A stretch of DNA of 34,461 nt from Microcystis wesenbergii FACHB-1317 (GCF_014696875.1 NZ_JACJQV010000114.1:1-34461); one strand, 5' to 3'. Positions 13,383 through 21,756 are shown, counted from the first letter of the stretch. The notes: generated from the letters alone by a model not told the origin. Made by a program: numbers and translations.

Positions 13383-16106
13383 ATGATAGAACAGATGAAG
13401 AAGCAATTTTTTGTCAGCTATAATGGGCGTGATAAGCAGTGGGCAGAATGGATTGCCTGGATACTCGAAGAAGCGGGTTATTCTGTCATTATTCAAGCTT
13501 GGGATTTTCGCCCCGGCAGTAATTTTGTCTTAGAAATGCAGAATGCGACTGTTCAAGCTGAAAAAACGCTCGCTGTTCTCTCCAATAACTACTTAAATGC
13601 GCTCTATACCCATCCAGAATTGGCGGCAGCTTTCGCTCAAGATCCAAAAGGTCAAAAAAGAACTTTAATCCCCATTCGTGTCTCAGAATGCGAAATTAAG
13701 GGGCTGTGGCAACAGATTGTTTATGCAGACGTGGTTAATCTTTCGGAAGCTGAGGCGAAGGATGTGGTTTTAGCCGCATTGCAGGAGAGGGCAAAACCGA
13801 CGCAAGCACCGGGCTTTCCGGGAGTCAGTCTTCCCCCTGCTGAACGTATTACGCCGCAGCGAGTGGATTATCCGGGGGCAGAATTACCCAATAATCTCAA
13901 TCGAGCGCGTACTGGGGCGGTTAATTTCGTGGGGCGTGAAGATGCAATGACACAACTGCACCACCAGTTACAGCAACAAGAAAGAATTGCGATTACCGCC
14001 GTCGTGACGGGAATGGCAGGAGTGGGTAAGACAGAGTTAGCACTCCAGTATGCCCTATATCATAAGAAAAAATCGACTTATCCCGGCGGTATTTGTTGGA
14101 TAGGGGTGCAAGCGGAAACAGTGGGGGTACAACTATTAAATTTTGCTAAGTCGCTGTTGGGTTTGTTTCCCCCGGAAGATTTGAATTTGCGGGGGCAATT
14201 AGATTATTGTTGGGCGAGATGGCAACCGCCGGGGGATGTGCTGCTAATTTTAGATGATGTGCATCAGTATGAGGAAATCCAAGATTATTTGCCTCCCCAA
14301 GAACAACGCTTTAAGGTATTGATTACGACGAGGCAACATTGGCTGGCGGCATCTTTTGAGCAGTTGCGCTTACCCGTTTTAAGCGAATCAGCCGCCCTTG
14401 CTTTACTGGAATCTCTGATTGGTGCGTCGCGTCTGCAAGCTGAATTAGAGGTAGGGAAGGGGCTATGTGCGTGGTTGGGTTATTTGCCTTTAGGGTTGGA
14501 ATTGGTGGGGCGTTTCCTCAAGCGGCGTAATAATTGGACATTGGCAAGGATGCAGCAGCAGTTGATAGATAAGGGTTTACAGTTGTCTGCTTTGCAGAAT
14601 CCTTCGGGAGATATGACGGCGCAAAGAGGGGTAGAGGCAGCTTTTGAGATGAGTTGGGAGGAGTTGAATCAGCCAGCGCGGGATTTAGGCTGTTTCCTCA
14701 GTCTCTTTGCTTTGGCTCCTATTCCTTGGCGGTTGGTGATAGAAAGGTGTTTGTTTGCTGAGGATGAGGAGGAGTTGGAAGATATTAGAGAGGAGCAATT
14801 ACTCAACCTTCATCTGTTGCAAGCAGTAGAAGGAGAAGTTTATCAGTTTCATCCGTTGGTGCGAAAGTTTTTTCAAGCTAAGTTGGCACTGCGAGAGGAT
14901 GCTGATGAGTTGAAACGCTCCTTTTGTCGGGGTATGGTTGAGGAGGCAAAGACTATTCCTGAGACTCCCACCAAGGAGCAAGTAGAAGCCGTCGCCCTAT
15001 CTATTCCCCATATTGCGGAGTCAGCGACGGAGTTGGAACAATGGCTGGAGGATGAGGATTTAATCCCACCTTTTGTAGGATTGGGACGATTTTATGGGGG
15101 ACAAGGATTCTACGATTTAGCTGAACCTTGGCATGAGCAATGTCGAGAAGTAACTCGCCGCCGCTTAGGAGAAGAACATCCCGATGTTGCTACTTCCCTC
15201 AACAATTTAGCAGAATTGTACAAATTTCAAGGAAAGTACGAAGAAGCGGAACCTCTCTTTTTACAAGCATTAGAATTGAGGAAACGACTATTAGAGGAGA
15301 ATCATCCCGATGTAGCTCATTCCCTCAACAATTTAGCAGAATTGTACCGTTCCCAAGGCAGGTACACAGAAGCGGAACCTCTCCATCTACAAGCATTAGA
15401 ATTGAGAAAACGACTATTAGGAGACAATCATCCTCATGTGGCACAATCTCTCAACAATTTAGCAACATTATACGGTTTCCAAGCAAGGTACACAGAAGCG
15501 GAACCTCTCTATCTACAAGCATTAGAATTATATAAACGACTCTTAGGAGACAATCATCCTCATGTGGCACAATTTCTCAACAATTTAGCAACATTGTACC
15601 GTTACCAAGGCAGGTACACAGAAGCGGAACCTCTCTATCTACAAGCATTAGATTTGACAAAACGACTCTTAGGAGACAATCATCCCGATGTGGCAAGTTC
15701 CCTCAACAATTTAGCAGCATTGTACCGTTCCCAATGCAGATACTCAGAAGCGGAACCTCTCTATCTAGAAGCATTAGATTTGAGAAAACGACTCTTAGGA
15801 GACAATCATCCCGATGTGGCACAATCCCTCAACAATTTAGCACTATTGTACTATTCCCAAGGCAGGTACACAGAAGCAGAACCTCTCCTTCTAGAAGCAT
15901 TAGATTTGACAAAACGACTCTTAGGAGACAATCATCCCGATGTGGCAAGTTCCCTCAACAATTTAGCAAGCTTGTACGAATCCCAAGGCAGGTACAAAGA
16001 AGCGGAACCTCTCTTTTTACAAGCTTTAGCAATTGCCGAGCAAGCTTTAGAGGAGAATCATCCTACTACTGTTAAGATTCGGGAAAACTTAGAGTCGCTC
16101 CCGTAG
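13383..16106 (+). CDS. TIR / NB-ARC / TPR STAND protein (probable anti-phage or cell-suicide sensor)
   Basis: The product has 907 residues from ATG 13383, which has a good AGGAG 8 bp upstream; the open frame begins earlier at 13326 but lacks a site. Residues 6-135 are a TIR domain (QFFVSYNGRDKQWAEW, with E79 in HPELAAAF as the likely NADase glutamate). Residues about 180-480 are an NB-ARC ATPase: GREDAM, Walker A GMAGVGKT at 210-217, Walker B LLILDD at 287-292, LITTRQ sensor, and GYLPLGLELVG. Residues 599-892 are seven 42-residue TPR units (HPDVA-SLNNLA-LY type) plus a partial eighth. In such proteins the repeats sense a ligand, the ATPase oligomerises, and the TIR degrades NAD+ or signals. 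Three nuclease-like genes precede it and TA pairs follow it. The substrate and trigger are unknown. Confidence 0.85.
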   Translation: MIEQMKKQFFVSYNGRDKQWAEWIAWILEEAGYSVIIQAWDFRPGSNFVLEMQNATVQAEKTLAVLSNNYLNALYTHPELAAAFAQDPKGQKRTLIPIRVSECEIKGLWQQIVYADVVNLSEAEAKDVVLAALQERAKPTQAPGFPGVSLPPAERITPQRVDYPGAELPNNLNRARTGAVNFVGREDAMTQLHHQLQQQERIAITAVVTGMAGVGKTELALQYALYHKKKSTYPGGICWIGVQAETVGVQLLNFAKSLLGLFPPEDLNLRGQLDYCWARWQPPGDVLLILDDVHQYEEIQDYLPPQEQRFKVLITTRQHWLAASFEQLRLPVLSESAALALLESLIGASRLQAELEVGKGLCAWLGYLPLGLELVGRFLKRRNNWTLARMQQQLIDKGLQLSALQNPSGDMTAQRGVEAAFEMSWEELNQPARDLGCFLSLFALAPIPWRLVIERCLFAEDEEELEDIREEQLLNLHLLQAVEGEVYQFHPLVRKFFQAKLALREDADELKRSFCRGMVEEAKTIPETPTKEQVEAVALSIPHIAESATELEQWLEDEDLIPPFVGLGRFYGGQGFYDLAEPWHEQCREVTRRRLGEEHPDVATSLNNLAELYKFQGKYEEAEPLFLQALELRKRLLEENHPDVAHSLNNLAELYRSQGRYTEAEPLHLQALELRKRLLGDNHPHVAQSLNNLATLYGFQARYTEAEPLYLQALELYKRLLGDNHPHVAQFLNNLATLYRYQGRYTEAEPLYLQALDLTKRLLGDNHPDVASSLNNLAALYRSQCRYSEAEPLYLEALDLRKRLLGDNHPDVAQSLNNLALLYYSQGRYTEAEPLLLEALDLTKRLLGDNHPDVASSLNNLASLYESQGRYKEAEPLFLQALAIAEQALEENHPTTVKIRENLESLP
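15177..16058 (+). repeat. Seven tandem 126-bp repeats encoding TPR units
   Basis: Each unit encodes 42 residues starting with HP and ending with a short charged LLGDN or LLEEN turn. Units 2-7 keep long identical DNA stretches (for example GAAGCGGAACCTCTC), so the number of units can change by unequal recombination. The same unit type recurs in the small gene at 16652. Confidence 0.9.
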
Positions 16107-16126
16107 GATGGGTTATTAACCCATCC
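16106..16126. terminator. Palindrome after the STAND gene
   Basis: GGATGGG, TTATTAA, CCCATCC form a perfect inverted repeat that overlaps the last base of the stop codon. No T-run follows, so intrinsic termination is uncertain; it may protect the 3' end or be a dispersed repeat. Confidence 0.45.
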
Positions 16127-16178
16127 GATAATACAACAATATAAAATAATACAATCACCTTCAATCAACCAAACAATC

Positions 16179-16400
16179 ATGACTACACTCAAAGATATTG
16201 AATCCGCGATTCTCCAGTTGCCTGACGAAGAAATCCATCAATTATCAGCTTGGTTACAAGACTATCTTGATGATAGTTGGGACAAACAGATAAAAAACGA
16301 TCTCGAATCAGGGAAACTCGATCGACTATTACAAAAAGTCAACAATGATATCAGTAACAATCAAGTTAAGCCTTTAGATGAAATCCTTAACAACTCCTGA
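16179..16400 (+). CDS. Antitoxin of a ParE/RelE-type pair
   Basis: A 73-residue acidic protein. LKDIESAILQLPDEEIHQLSAWLQDYLDDSWDKQ is helical and typical of small cyanobacterial addiction-module antitoxins. The C-terminal part (about 45-73) is likely the disordered toxin-binding arm. It overlaps the toxin gene by 23 bp, so the two are translationally coupled. Assigned from pairing and style rather than a strong motif. Confidence 0.7.
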   Translation: MTTLKDIESAILQLPDEEIHQLSAWLQDYLDDSWDKQIKNDLESGKLDRLLQKVNNDISNNQVKPLDEILNNS

Positions 16401-16635
16401 TTTTTGGCAATGTTATGCCAACTTACCTCCCTACATTAAGCAACAGGCAAAAAAAGCCTATCGTCTCTGGATTAGTAATGTTTTCCATCGATCATTACAT
16501 TTCAAGAAAGTAGGGAAAAATGTCTGGTCAGTCCGAATAACTGAGAATTATAGAGCTTTAGCATTGAAAAAAGGTGAAGATTATTACTGGTTTTGGATTG
16601 GTTCTCATGATGAGTATGAAGAGTTAATTAAATAG
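16378..16635 (+). CDS. ParE/RelE-superfamily toxin
   Basis: An 85-residue basic protein. HFKKVGKNVWSVRITENYRA followed by LALKKGEDYYWFWIGSHDEYEEL is the usual C-terminal beta-sheet of RelE/ParE toxins, with a conserved R in VRITENYRA and H in SHDEYE. RelE members cleave mRNA at the ribosome and ParE members block gyrase; which applies here cannot be told from sequence. It overlaps the upstream antitoxin. Confidence 0.75.
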   Translation: MKSLTTPDFWQCYANLPPYIKQQAKKAYRLWISNVFHRSLHFKKVGKNVWSVRITENYRALALKKGEDYYWFWIGSHDEYEELIK

Positions 16636-16651
16636 AAGGAGAAAATTAACC

Positions 16652-17089
16652 ATGCTAGATACTAAAGAATTTCGCAATATTATCCACCAAGATTTTACTG
16701 AAGTTACCTCACAGGAATTTCTGGCAAATCTAAAAAAATACTGTCCAGAAATTTTTGAAGGCGATAACTATCCCAATGTCACTGAAAATCTTAATAATTT
16801 AGCAAAACTCTACCAATCTCAAGGAAGATACGAAGAAGCTGAACCACTCTTAATACAAGCATTAGAATTGAGTCAACGACTATTAGGGGAGAATCATCCC
16901 TCTGTTGCTATTTCCCTAAACAATTTAGCAGAATTATACTCATCTCAAGGAAGGTATGAAGAAGCAGAACCCCTCTATTTACAAGCTTTAGCAATTGCCG
17001 AGCAAGCTTTAGGGGAGAATCATCCTACTACTGTTAAGATTCGGGAAAACTTACAAACGCTGCGACAACAGCAACATCCATCGTCTTAA
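16652..17089 (+). CDS. Short TPR-repeat protein
   Basis: A 145-residue product from an ATG with AGAAGGAG about 10 bp upstream, immediately after the toxin gene. Residues 1-38 (MLDTKEFRNIIHQDF, then FLANLKKYCPEIFEG) are not recognised. From about 40 there are two TPR units and the same end as the STAND protein (ALAIAEQAL-ENHPTTVKIRENL). It looks like a TPR tail that has acquired a new N-terminus, perhaps by recombination with the STAND gene's repeats. It may be a partner, a decoy or a remnant. Confidence 0.7.
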   Translation: MLDTKEFRNIIHQDFTEVTSQEFLANLKKYCPEIFEGDNYPNVTENLNNLAKLYQSQGRYEEAEPLLIQALELSQRLLGENHPSVAISLNNLAELYSSQGRYEEAEPLYLQALAIAEQALGENHPTTVKIRENLQTLRQQQHPSS

Positions 17090-17168
17090 CTGTGATTGAT
17101 GGGATTATGTCAAGTTTTTAGGAAATTAAATCAGTTTATTCTTAATCAAACTTAAACGGAGAAAATTA

Positions 17169-17411
17169 ATGACAACCAACTTATTAAATAATGCTATTAC
17201 CATAGATAACGAAATTCAACATGGTAAACCAATCTTAACAGGAACCCGAATCCCGATCGCCATTGTTATTGGTTCCCTGGCAGGAGGAATGAGCTATGAA
17301 GAAGTCATGGAGGAATATGGAGTTACTCAAGAGCAAATTCTTGCTTCTTTAGCATATTTTTCTGAACTTTTAAATAATGAAATCATTTATCCAATGGAGA
17401 AAACCAGTTGA
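17169..17411 (+). CDS. DUF433 antitoxin
   Basis: An 80-residue protein. GKPILTGTRIPIAIVIGSLA and then GMSYEEVMEEYGVTQEQI are the hallmark of DUF433, a small helix-turn-helix family that pairs with DUF5615 toxins. An AACGGAGAAAATTA ribosome site precedes the ATG. Its stop overlaps the start of the next gene (TTGA), so the two are coupled. Confidence 0.85.
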   Translation: MTTNLLNNAITIDNEIQHGKPILTGTRIPIAIVIGSLAGGMSYEEVMEEYGVTQEQILASLAYFSELLNNEIIYPMEKTS

Positions 17412-17776
17412 AAATTCGCTTTTTAATTGATGAAGACTGCCCCTTAAGTTTAAGCAACTTGCTAAATTCTAAAGGTTATGACGCTATTCATGTAAAAACC
17501 TCTGGACTAAGTGGCACAAAAGACCCTGAGCTATTTCGATTTGCTCAACGAGAACAGCGAATTATTATTAGCCGTGATTTGGGATGGGCTAATATCAAAA
17601 ATTATCCTCCCAATACCCATTGTGGTCTGATTATTTTACGATTTCCTTTTGAGGCGATAGCGGTAGAAATTAGACAGGTTTTAGAAAATTTTATCAATAC
17701 CGTAGATATAGAAGAAATTATTGGCTCAACGGTAATTGTGGATAAAAATAAGTTTAGGATCAGAAAATCTGGTTGA
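17408..17776 (+). CDS. DUF5615 (PIN-like) toxin
   Basis: A 122-residue product starting at a TTG that overlaps the DUF433 stop. KIRFLIDEDCPLSLSNLLN provides the acidic pair of the PIN-like fold, and IIISRDLGWANI another acidic site, as in DUF5615/Mut7-C-like nucleases. It is a likely ribonuclease neutralised by the upstream DUF433 protein. Confidence 0.85.
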   Translation: MKIRFLIDEDCPLSLSNLLNSKGYDAIHVKTSGLSGTKDPELFRFAQREQRIIISRDLGWANIKNYPPNTHCGLIILRFPFEAIAVEIRQVLENFINTVDIEEIIGSTVIVDKNKFRIRKSG

Positions 17777-17912
17777 CAAATTAATAGTGTTCCTAATATA
17801 AATTAAACAGCGATCACCACTTTTAAACCTGATAGAAAAACAGCAATTCTTTTACAGTTCATTAAATTGTAATTGCTTTTTCACTACCCAATAAACCCAA
17901 CAGAATAAACCC

Positions 17913-18170
17913 ATGAATACAGCACCCCAAACTATCAAAGTCTATAACGAAATTATTGAACTAATTGCAAGGGGAACCACCCCCCAATCGGTGATTAACT
18001 TTCATCTTTCCGATACCGCTCAAAATCGCCTAGAAGACCTAATTTATAACGCTAAAAATAATGAACTTACCCAAGATGAAAAACAGGAACTCGATGCTTA
18101 TTTAATGCTAGAACATATTATGACCCTAGCAAAAGCAAAAGCTCACCAATATCTCAATGGAGCTAACTAA
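17913..18170 (+). CDS. Conserved small partner of an HNH nuclease (antitoxin-like)
   Basis: An 85-residue helical protein (VYNEIIELIARGTTPQSVIN, then QNRLEDLIYNAKNNELT and YLMLEHIMTLAKAKAHQYL). In cyanobacteria this family usually lies directly before a small HNH endonuclease, as it does here with a 1-bp gap. A regulatory or antitoxin role is inferred from that pairing. The biochemical function is not known to me. Confidence 0.7.
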   Translation: MNTAPQTIKVYNEIIELIARGTTPQSVINFHLSDTAQNRLEDLIYNAKNNELTQDEKQELDAYLMLEHIMTLAKAKAHQYLNGAN

Positions 18171-18171
18171 A

Positions 18172-18402
18172 ATGGCTCGACCTTACATTAGTGTAGAATT
18201 GCTAAAATTAGTTGCTGAACGTGCCGATTTTCTCTGTGAATATTGCTTAATTTCTGCTTCTGATAGGGTATCTGGCTGTCAGGTGGATCATATCATTAGT
18301 GTTAAACATGGGGGAGCAACTTCGGCTGATAATTTATGCTACGCCTGTATTTTTTGCAATTTACAAAAAGGTACAGACTTGCTGAATACAACACAATCAT
18401 AG
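18172..18402 (+). CDS. HNH endonuclease, C-terminally truncated
   Basis: Starts at ATG 18172 (MARPYISVELLKLVAERADF). The HNH core is complete: CEYC, QVDHIISVKHGG, then NLCYACIFCNLQKG with the second zinc pair. Family members usually continue for many tens of residues beyond CNxxKG. Here the frame runs straight into DLLNTTQS and stops, and those last codons belong to the direct repeat also found at 19360-19388 and 19464-19492. The gene has therefore lost its C-terminus by fusion to a repeat. It may still fold around the metal site, but activity is uncertain. Confidence 0.75.
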   Translation: MARPYISVELLKLVAERADFLCEYCLISASDRVSGCQVDHIISVKHGGATSADNLCYACIFCNLQKGTDLLNTTQS

Positions 18403-18463
18403 TATTCATTCAATCATTCAAATAATAGTTTATACTTATTATGGGATTATGGGATGGACTATA
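18370..18463 (+). repeat. Dispersed copy of the 104-bp direct repeat
   Basis: From ACTTGCTGAATACAACACAA through ATTATGGGATGGACTAT it matches the tandem repeats at 19325-19540. It forms the 3' end of the truncated HNH gene and the leader of the MNT gene. Together with those repeats it brackets the MNT/HEPN module. Confidence 0.8.
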
Positions 18464-18505
18464 TTGTTAATATTGTTTTGCAGTACAAAAAGGTCATAAA
18501 AAATC

Positions 18506-18820
18506 ATGGACAAACAACTATTACTCAATAAAATTAAACAAGCAGTACAAGCGATCGAACCACAAGCGCAAATATTTCTTTATGGTTCACGGGCGCGGAA
18601 TGATGCTCAACCAGACTCTGATTGGGATATATTAGTATTAGTTGATGGGATCACTAACCCTACTCGCACATCTCAAATCCGTCGTCAAATTTATGAAATC
18701 GAATGGGAAACAGAAGAGGTTATTTGTACCATTGTTCGCAGCAAAAATCAATGGGAACATCCCTTATTACAAACTACTCCTTTCTGGCAATCAGTTAACA
18801 AAGAAGCTATTATGCTATGA
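18506..18820 (+). CDS. mntA: MNT-type nucleotidyltransferase antitoxin
   Basis: A 104-residue minimal nucleotidyltransferase. FLYGSRARNDAQPDSDWDIL carries the GSRAR...DSDWD polymerase-beta signature with both metal-binding Asp residues. In MNT/HEPN systems this protein adenylylates the HEPN toxin to silence it. Its stop overlaps the next ATG (ATGA), which fits coupled expression. Confidence 0.85.
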   Translation: MDKQLLLNKIKQAVQAIEPQAQIFLYGSRARNDAQPDSDWDILVLVDGITNPTRTSQIRRQIYEIEWETEEVICTIVRSKNQWEHPLLQTTPFWQSVNKEAIML

Positions 18821-19215
18821 GTAAAAATTCCCCTCACGATCAACTAATTAGGTATCGTTTAAATCGTGCAGAGGAAGCTTATCAAGATGCTTGTTCTCTT
18901 GCTGATGGTGCAAGATGGAATAGTTGTATCAATCGTCTATACTATAGTTGCTTTTATGCTGTTACGGCTTTACTTGCTTATGATAATCTCTCATCTCCAA
19001 AACATACAGGTGTCCGTAGTCTCTTCAACAAAAACTACATCCGTAGTGAAATTATTTCAAAAGACTTTGGTGCAGTTTATAACGAATTGTTTGAATACCG
19101 TCTCGAAGCAGATTATACAGACTTTGCAGATTTTGATGAATTACAAGTTTTTCCTTTCATTGCAAAAGTGAGAGATTTTTTAAATATAATTTCAGACCTG
19201 CTTCCTACTGATTAA
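18817..19215 (+). CDS. hepT: HEPN-domain toxin (UPF0332-like)
   Basis: A 132-residue all-helical protein with RLNRAEEAYQDA, RLYYSCFYAVTALL, then KHTGVRSLFNKNYI and DYTDFADFD, the pattern of the UPF0332 branch of HEPN. HEPN toxins are usually RNases; the classical RxxxxH motif is not obvious in this branch, so catalysis is inferred from family. It forms a pair with the upstream MNT gene. Confidence 0.82.
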   Translation: MSKNSPHDQLIRYRLNRAEEAYQDACSLADGARWNSCINRLYYSCFYAVTALLAYDNLSSPKHTGVRSLFNKNYIRSEIISKDFGAVYNELFEYRLEADYTDFADFDELQVFPFIAKVRDFLNIISDLLPTD

Positions 19216-19249
19216 TTGTATGGCAATACATTAAGTAAAGAGCATCTCA

Positions 19250-19311
19250 ATACACAAATGATTCGTAATAATTTACAAATGATGCGACAACAGCAACAAT
19301 CATCATCTTAA
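19250..19311 (+). pseudogene. Relic of a TPR gene 3' end
   Basis: In one frame the plus strand reads LSKEHLNTQMIRNNLQ, then MMRQQQQSSS and stop, matching the C-terminus of the 16652 gene (ENHPTTVKIRENLQTL, then RQQQHPSS). The downstream CTTAACTGTGATTGATG is shared as well. No start or TPR body remains. Confidence 0.65.
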
Positions 19312-19324
19312 CTGTGATTGATGT

Positions 19325-19540
19325 GATTATGGGATGGACTATGATTGATCATTGATGAAGACTTGCCAAATACAACACAATCATAGTATTCATTCAATCA
19401 TTCAAATCATAGTTTAGACTGATTATGTGATTATGGGATGGACTATGATTGATCATTGATGAAGACTTGCTGAATACAACACAATCATAGTATTCATTCA
19501 ATCATTCAAATAACAGTTTAGACTTATTATGGGATTACCG
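19325..19540 (+). repeat. Two tandem copies of a 104-bp direct repeat
   Basis: GATTATGGGATGGACTATG begins at 19325 and again at 19429, giving a 104-bp period. Within each unit TTGATCATTGATGAAGACTT reads MIIDEDL then NTTQS-stop, like the first residues of a DUF5615 toxin (compare LIDEDCP at 17408), so the unit may contain a toxin 5' scrap. The block lies after the MNT/HEPN pair. Confidence 0.8.
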
Positions 19541-19603
19541 TAGGTGCTTCTCATCCATGCCTCTTAGATTACCGGATTTCGTCCCCCCCCTGAACGGTGA
19601 CAA
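19541..19603. mobile_element. Partial copy of the C-run MITE
   Basis: CTTAGATTACCGGATTTCGT and CCCCCCCTGAACGGTGAC match the right half of the MITE at 10964-11121, in the same orientation. The left end is missing. It forms the right boundary of the accessory island. Confidence 0.7.
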
Positions 19604-19604
19604 T

Positions 19605-20141
19605 TTATCGGCGTTTTCTACCTGTTTGTCGGCGGTGATGCCGTTGATGAACTAGGCGATAGCTAACAAAATAGGTTATCGTAGCAAATACCGTCGCTGA
19701 TAGTAAGCAACCAAAAAACAGGGTTAAAAGAAATTGGCCGCCAGAACTAGCTAACTTTTCGGTGAAGCTTTGATTAGTTTGAAAAATGTCGCCCAGATTC
19801 GATCGCCCGCTTTGACCAAGAATAAACTCTCCTAATTTATAATTAAACAGGAAAATTGGCAGATCGGTCAAGGGATTGCTGATATAAGTACCGGCAGCAG
19901 CCGCGATCTTGTTGGCACGAAATAGGGTGGCTAAAAAGATAGCGACGATGATTTGAAGGCCCATCCACGGGAAAAATCCCGAAAAAACTCCCAAGGCAAA
20001 ACCCCTGGCAATTTCTCTAGGATGTCCTTGTAATCGCATTAAGCGAATATACCAATAGCGCAAAAATCGCAGTAAGCGATTACTCGAATATTTGCGGCTT
20101 TTTCTCGCTTTTAATGACCGTGAGCGCATATTTTCGGGCAT
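19605..20141 (-). CDS. DUF2062 membrane protein
   Basis: Hydrophobic protein with GHPREIARGFALGVFSGFFP and then GTYISNPLTDLPIFLFNYKLG, the core DUF2062 signature, and three to four membrane helices. The C-terminus is strongly basic (HQRHHRRQTGRKRR). I prefer ATG 20141 (MPENMRS). The longer frame opens at a TTG (20180) that would overlap the ribosome site of the divergent mnmE. Molecular role unknown; the family is found beside glycosyltransferases in other bacteria. Confidence 0.8.
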   Translation of the reverse strand: MPENMRSRSLKARKSRKYSSNRLLRFLRYWYIRLMRLQGHPREIARGFALGVFSGFFPWMGLQIIVAIFLATLFRANKIAAAAGTYISNPLTDLPIFLFNYKLGEFILGQSGRSNLGDIFQTNQSFTEKLASSGGQFLLTLFFGCLLSATVFATITYFVSYRLVHQRHHRRQTGRKRR

Positions 20142-20194
20142 AAATGCTGACAAAATTGATACCAACTTCAATTTTAGCAAGGAGTGATTAAGAG

Positions 20195-21568
20195 ATGTTA
20201 AACACAGGGGATACGATCGCCGCCATCGCTACGGCGATCGTTCCGGAACAGGGTAGTATCGGTATTGTCCGTTTATCTGGTAGTCAGGCAGTGGCGATCG
20301 CTCGTAGGCTTTTTCATACCCGCAACCGTCAACCCTGGAAAAGTCATCGTCTTCTCTATGGTTATATCCGGCACCCCCAAAGTCAAGCAATTATCGATGA
20401 AGCTTTGCTGTTGCTCATGTTAGCGCCCCGCTCTTTCACCCGCGAGGATGTGGTGGAATTTCACTGTCATGGCGGCATTATGCCCGTACAACAGGTGTTA
20501 CAGTTATGTCTAGAAAATGGGGCGCGTTTGGCACAAGCGGGGGAATTTAGCCTGCGTGCCTTTCTTAACGGCAGAATTGACCTAACTCAAGCCGAAAGCG
20601 TCGTGGATCTCGTGGGGGCGCGTTCTCCCCAAGCGGCACAATTTGCCCTCGCTGGGTTGCAGGGAAAACTCGCGCAACCGATCCGCCATTTGCGTGCCAC
20701 CTGTCTCGATATTTTGGCCGAAATTGAGGCCCGTATTGACTTTGAAGAGGATTTACCGCCCTTGGATTGCGAGGCGATTCTCCATAGCATAGAACAGGTT
20801 TTTTGTCAAGTAAATTTAATTTTAGCTACCGCCGAGCGCGGGGAATTGCTGCGTAGTGGTCTGAAAGTGGCGATCGTGGGACGGCCGAATGTGGGTAAAT
20901 CCAGTTTGTTAAATGCTTGGAGTCGGAGCGATCGAGCGATTGTCACCGATTTACCCGGCACTACCCGCGATATCGTCGAATCTCAGCTAGTTGTGGCGGG
21001 AATTCCCGTACAAGTCCTCGATACGGCAGGAATTCGCTCGGCCAGCGATCGAGTTGAACAAATTGGGGTGGAACGTTCCCGTCAAACGGCCCGGTCTGCT
21101 GATTTAGTTCTCTTAACCGTCTCCGCAGAGTCAGGGTGGACCCAGGAGGACGAGGAAATTTATCGCTCTGTCAGCGATCGCCGATTAATTTTAGTGATTA
21201 ATAAAATTGATTTGGTTAATCCAGAAACGGTAATTTACCCAGCAGAAATTGAGCGAGTTGTCAAGCTATCCGCCGTCCAAAATCAGGGGATTGAAGACTT
21301 AGAAAAAACTATTATTAATGCTGTCCAAAATCAAGAACTACAGGCGGCTAATTTGGATTTAGCCATTAATCAACGACAGGCGGCCGCTTTAACTAGGGCG
21401 AAAATTGCTTTGGAACAGGTCAAAAAAACAATTGACGAAAATTTGCCTTTTGATTTTTGGTCGATCGATCTGCGTACTGCCATTCAAGCTTTAGGAGAAA
21501 TTACCGGCGAAGAAGTAACTGAATCGGTACTCGATCGCATTTTTAGCCGCTTTTGTATTGGTAAATAA
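20195..21568 (+). CDS. mnmE: tRNA modification GTPase MnmE
   Basis: A 457-residue protein of standard length. The N-terminal formyl-THF-binding domain has [10 protein letters not shown] and FHCHGG. The central helical domain is split by a G domain with G1 GRPNVGKSS from residue 229, LPGTTRD, DTAGIR and NKIDL. The C-terminus is the conserved CIGK, whose Cys is characteristic of MnmE. With MnmG it forms 5-carboxymethylaminomethyl-type modifications at the wobble uridine of tRNAs. AAGGAGTG lies just ahead of the ATG. Confidence 0.97.
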   Translation: MLNTGDTIAAIATAIVPEQGSIGIVRLSGSQAVAIARRLFHTRNRQPWKSHRLLYGYIRHPQSQAIIDEALLLLMLAPRSFTREDVVEFHCHGGIMPVQQVLQLCLENGARLAQAGEFSLRAFLNGRIDLTQAESVVDLVGARSPQAAQFALAGLQGKLAQPIRHLRATCLDILAEIEARIDFEEDLPPLDCEAILHSIEQVFCQVNLILATAERGELLRSGLKVAIVGRPNVGKSSLLNAWSRSDRAIVTDLPGTTRDIVESQLVVAGIPVQVLDTAGIRSASDRVEQIGVERSRQTARSADLVLLTVSAESGWTQEDEEIYRSVSDRRLILVINKIDLVNPETVIYPAEIERVVKLSAVQNQGIEDLEKTIINAVQNQELQAANLDLAINQRQAAALTRAKIALEQVKKTIDENLPFDFWSIDLRTAIQALGEITGEEVTESVLDRIFSRFCIGK

Positions 21569-21611
21569 GCAATTAGAAAATCCGGTCAACCAGAAAGAAG
21601 CAAAATTATTT

Positions 21612-21676
21612 GTAGGATGGGTTAGCGGTAGCGTAACCCATGCAGGCGTTGGGTTTCATGCTTCAACCCAACCTAC
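21612..21676. repeat. TAGGATGGGTT double-hairpin repeat downstream of mnmE
   Basis: Two adjacent stem-loops, TGGGTTA...TAACCCA and TTGGGTT...AACCCAA, sit inside outer arms GTAGG/CCTAC. This is a common dispersed cyanobacterial palindrome and may form the 3' end of the mnmE transcript. Confidence 0.6.
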
Positions 21677-21756
21677 GTTCATCTTATATTTAATTCCACC
21701 CACCCACTTAGGAAATCCTGTCAACCAGAAACAGGGTTTTATCTTTTTGTGTTGGG

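Noticed and set aside
15140-16075. Long plus-strand ORFs inside the TPR region in another frame
   Set aside because: They are shadows caused by the 126-bp repeat; the translations are repetitive and basic with no known fold.
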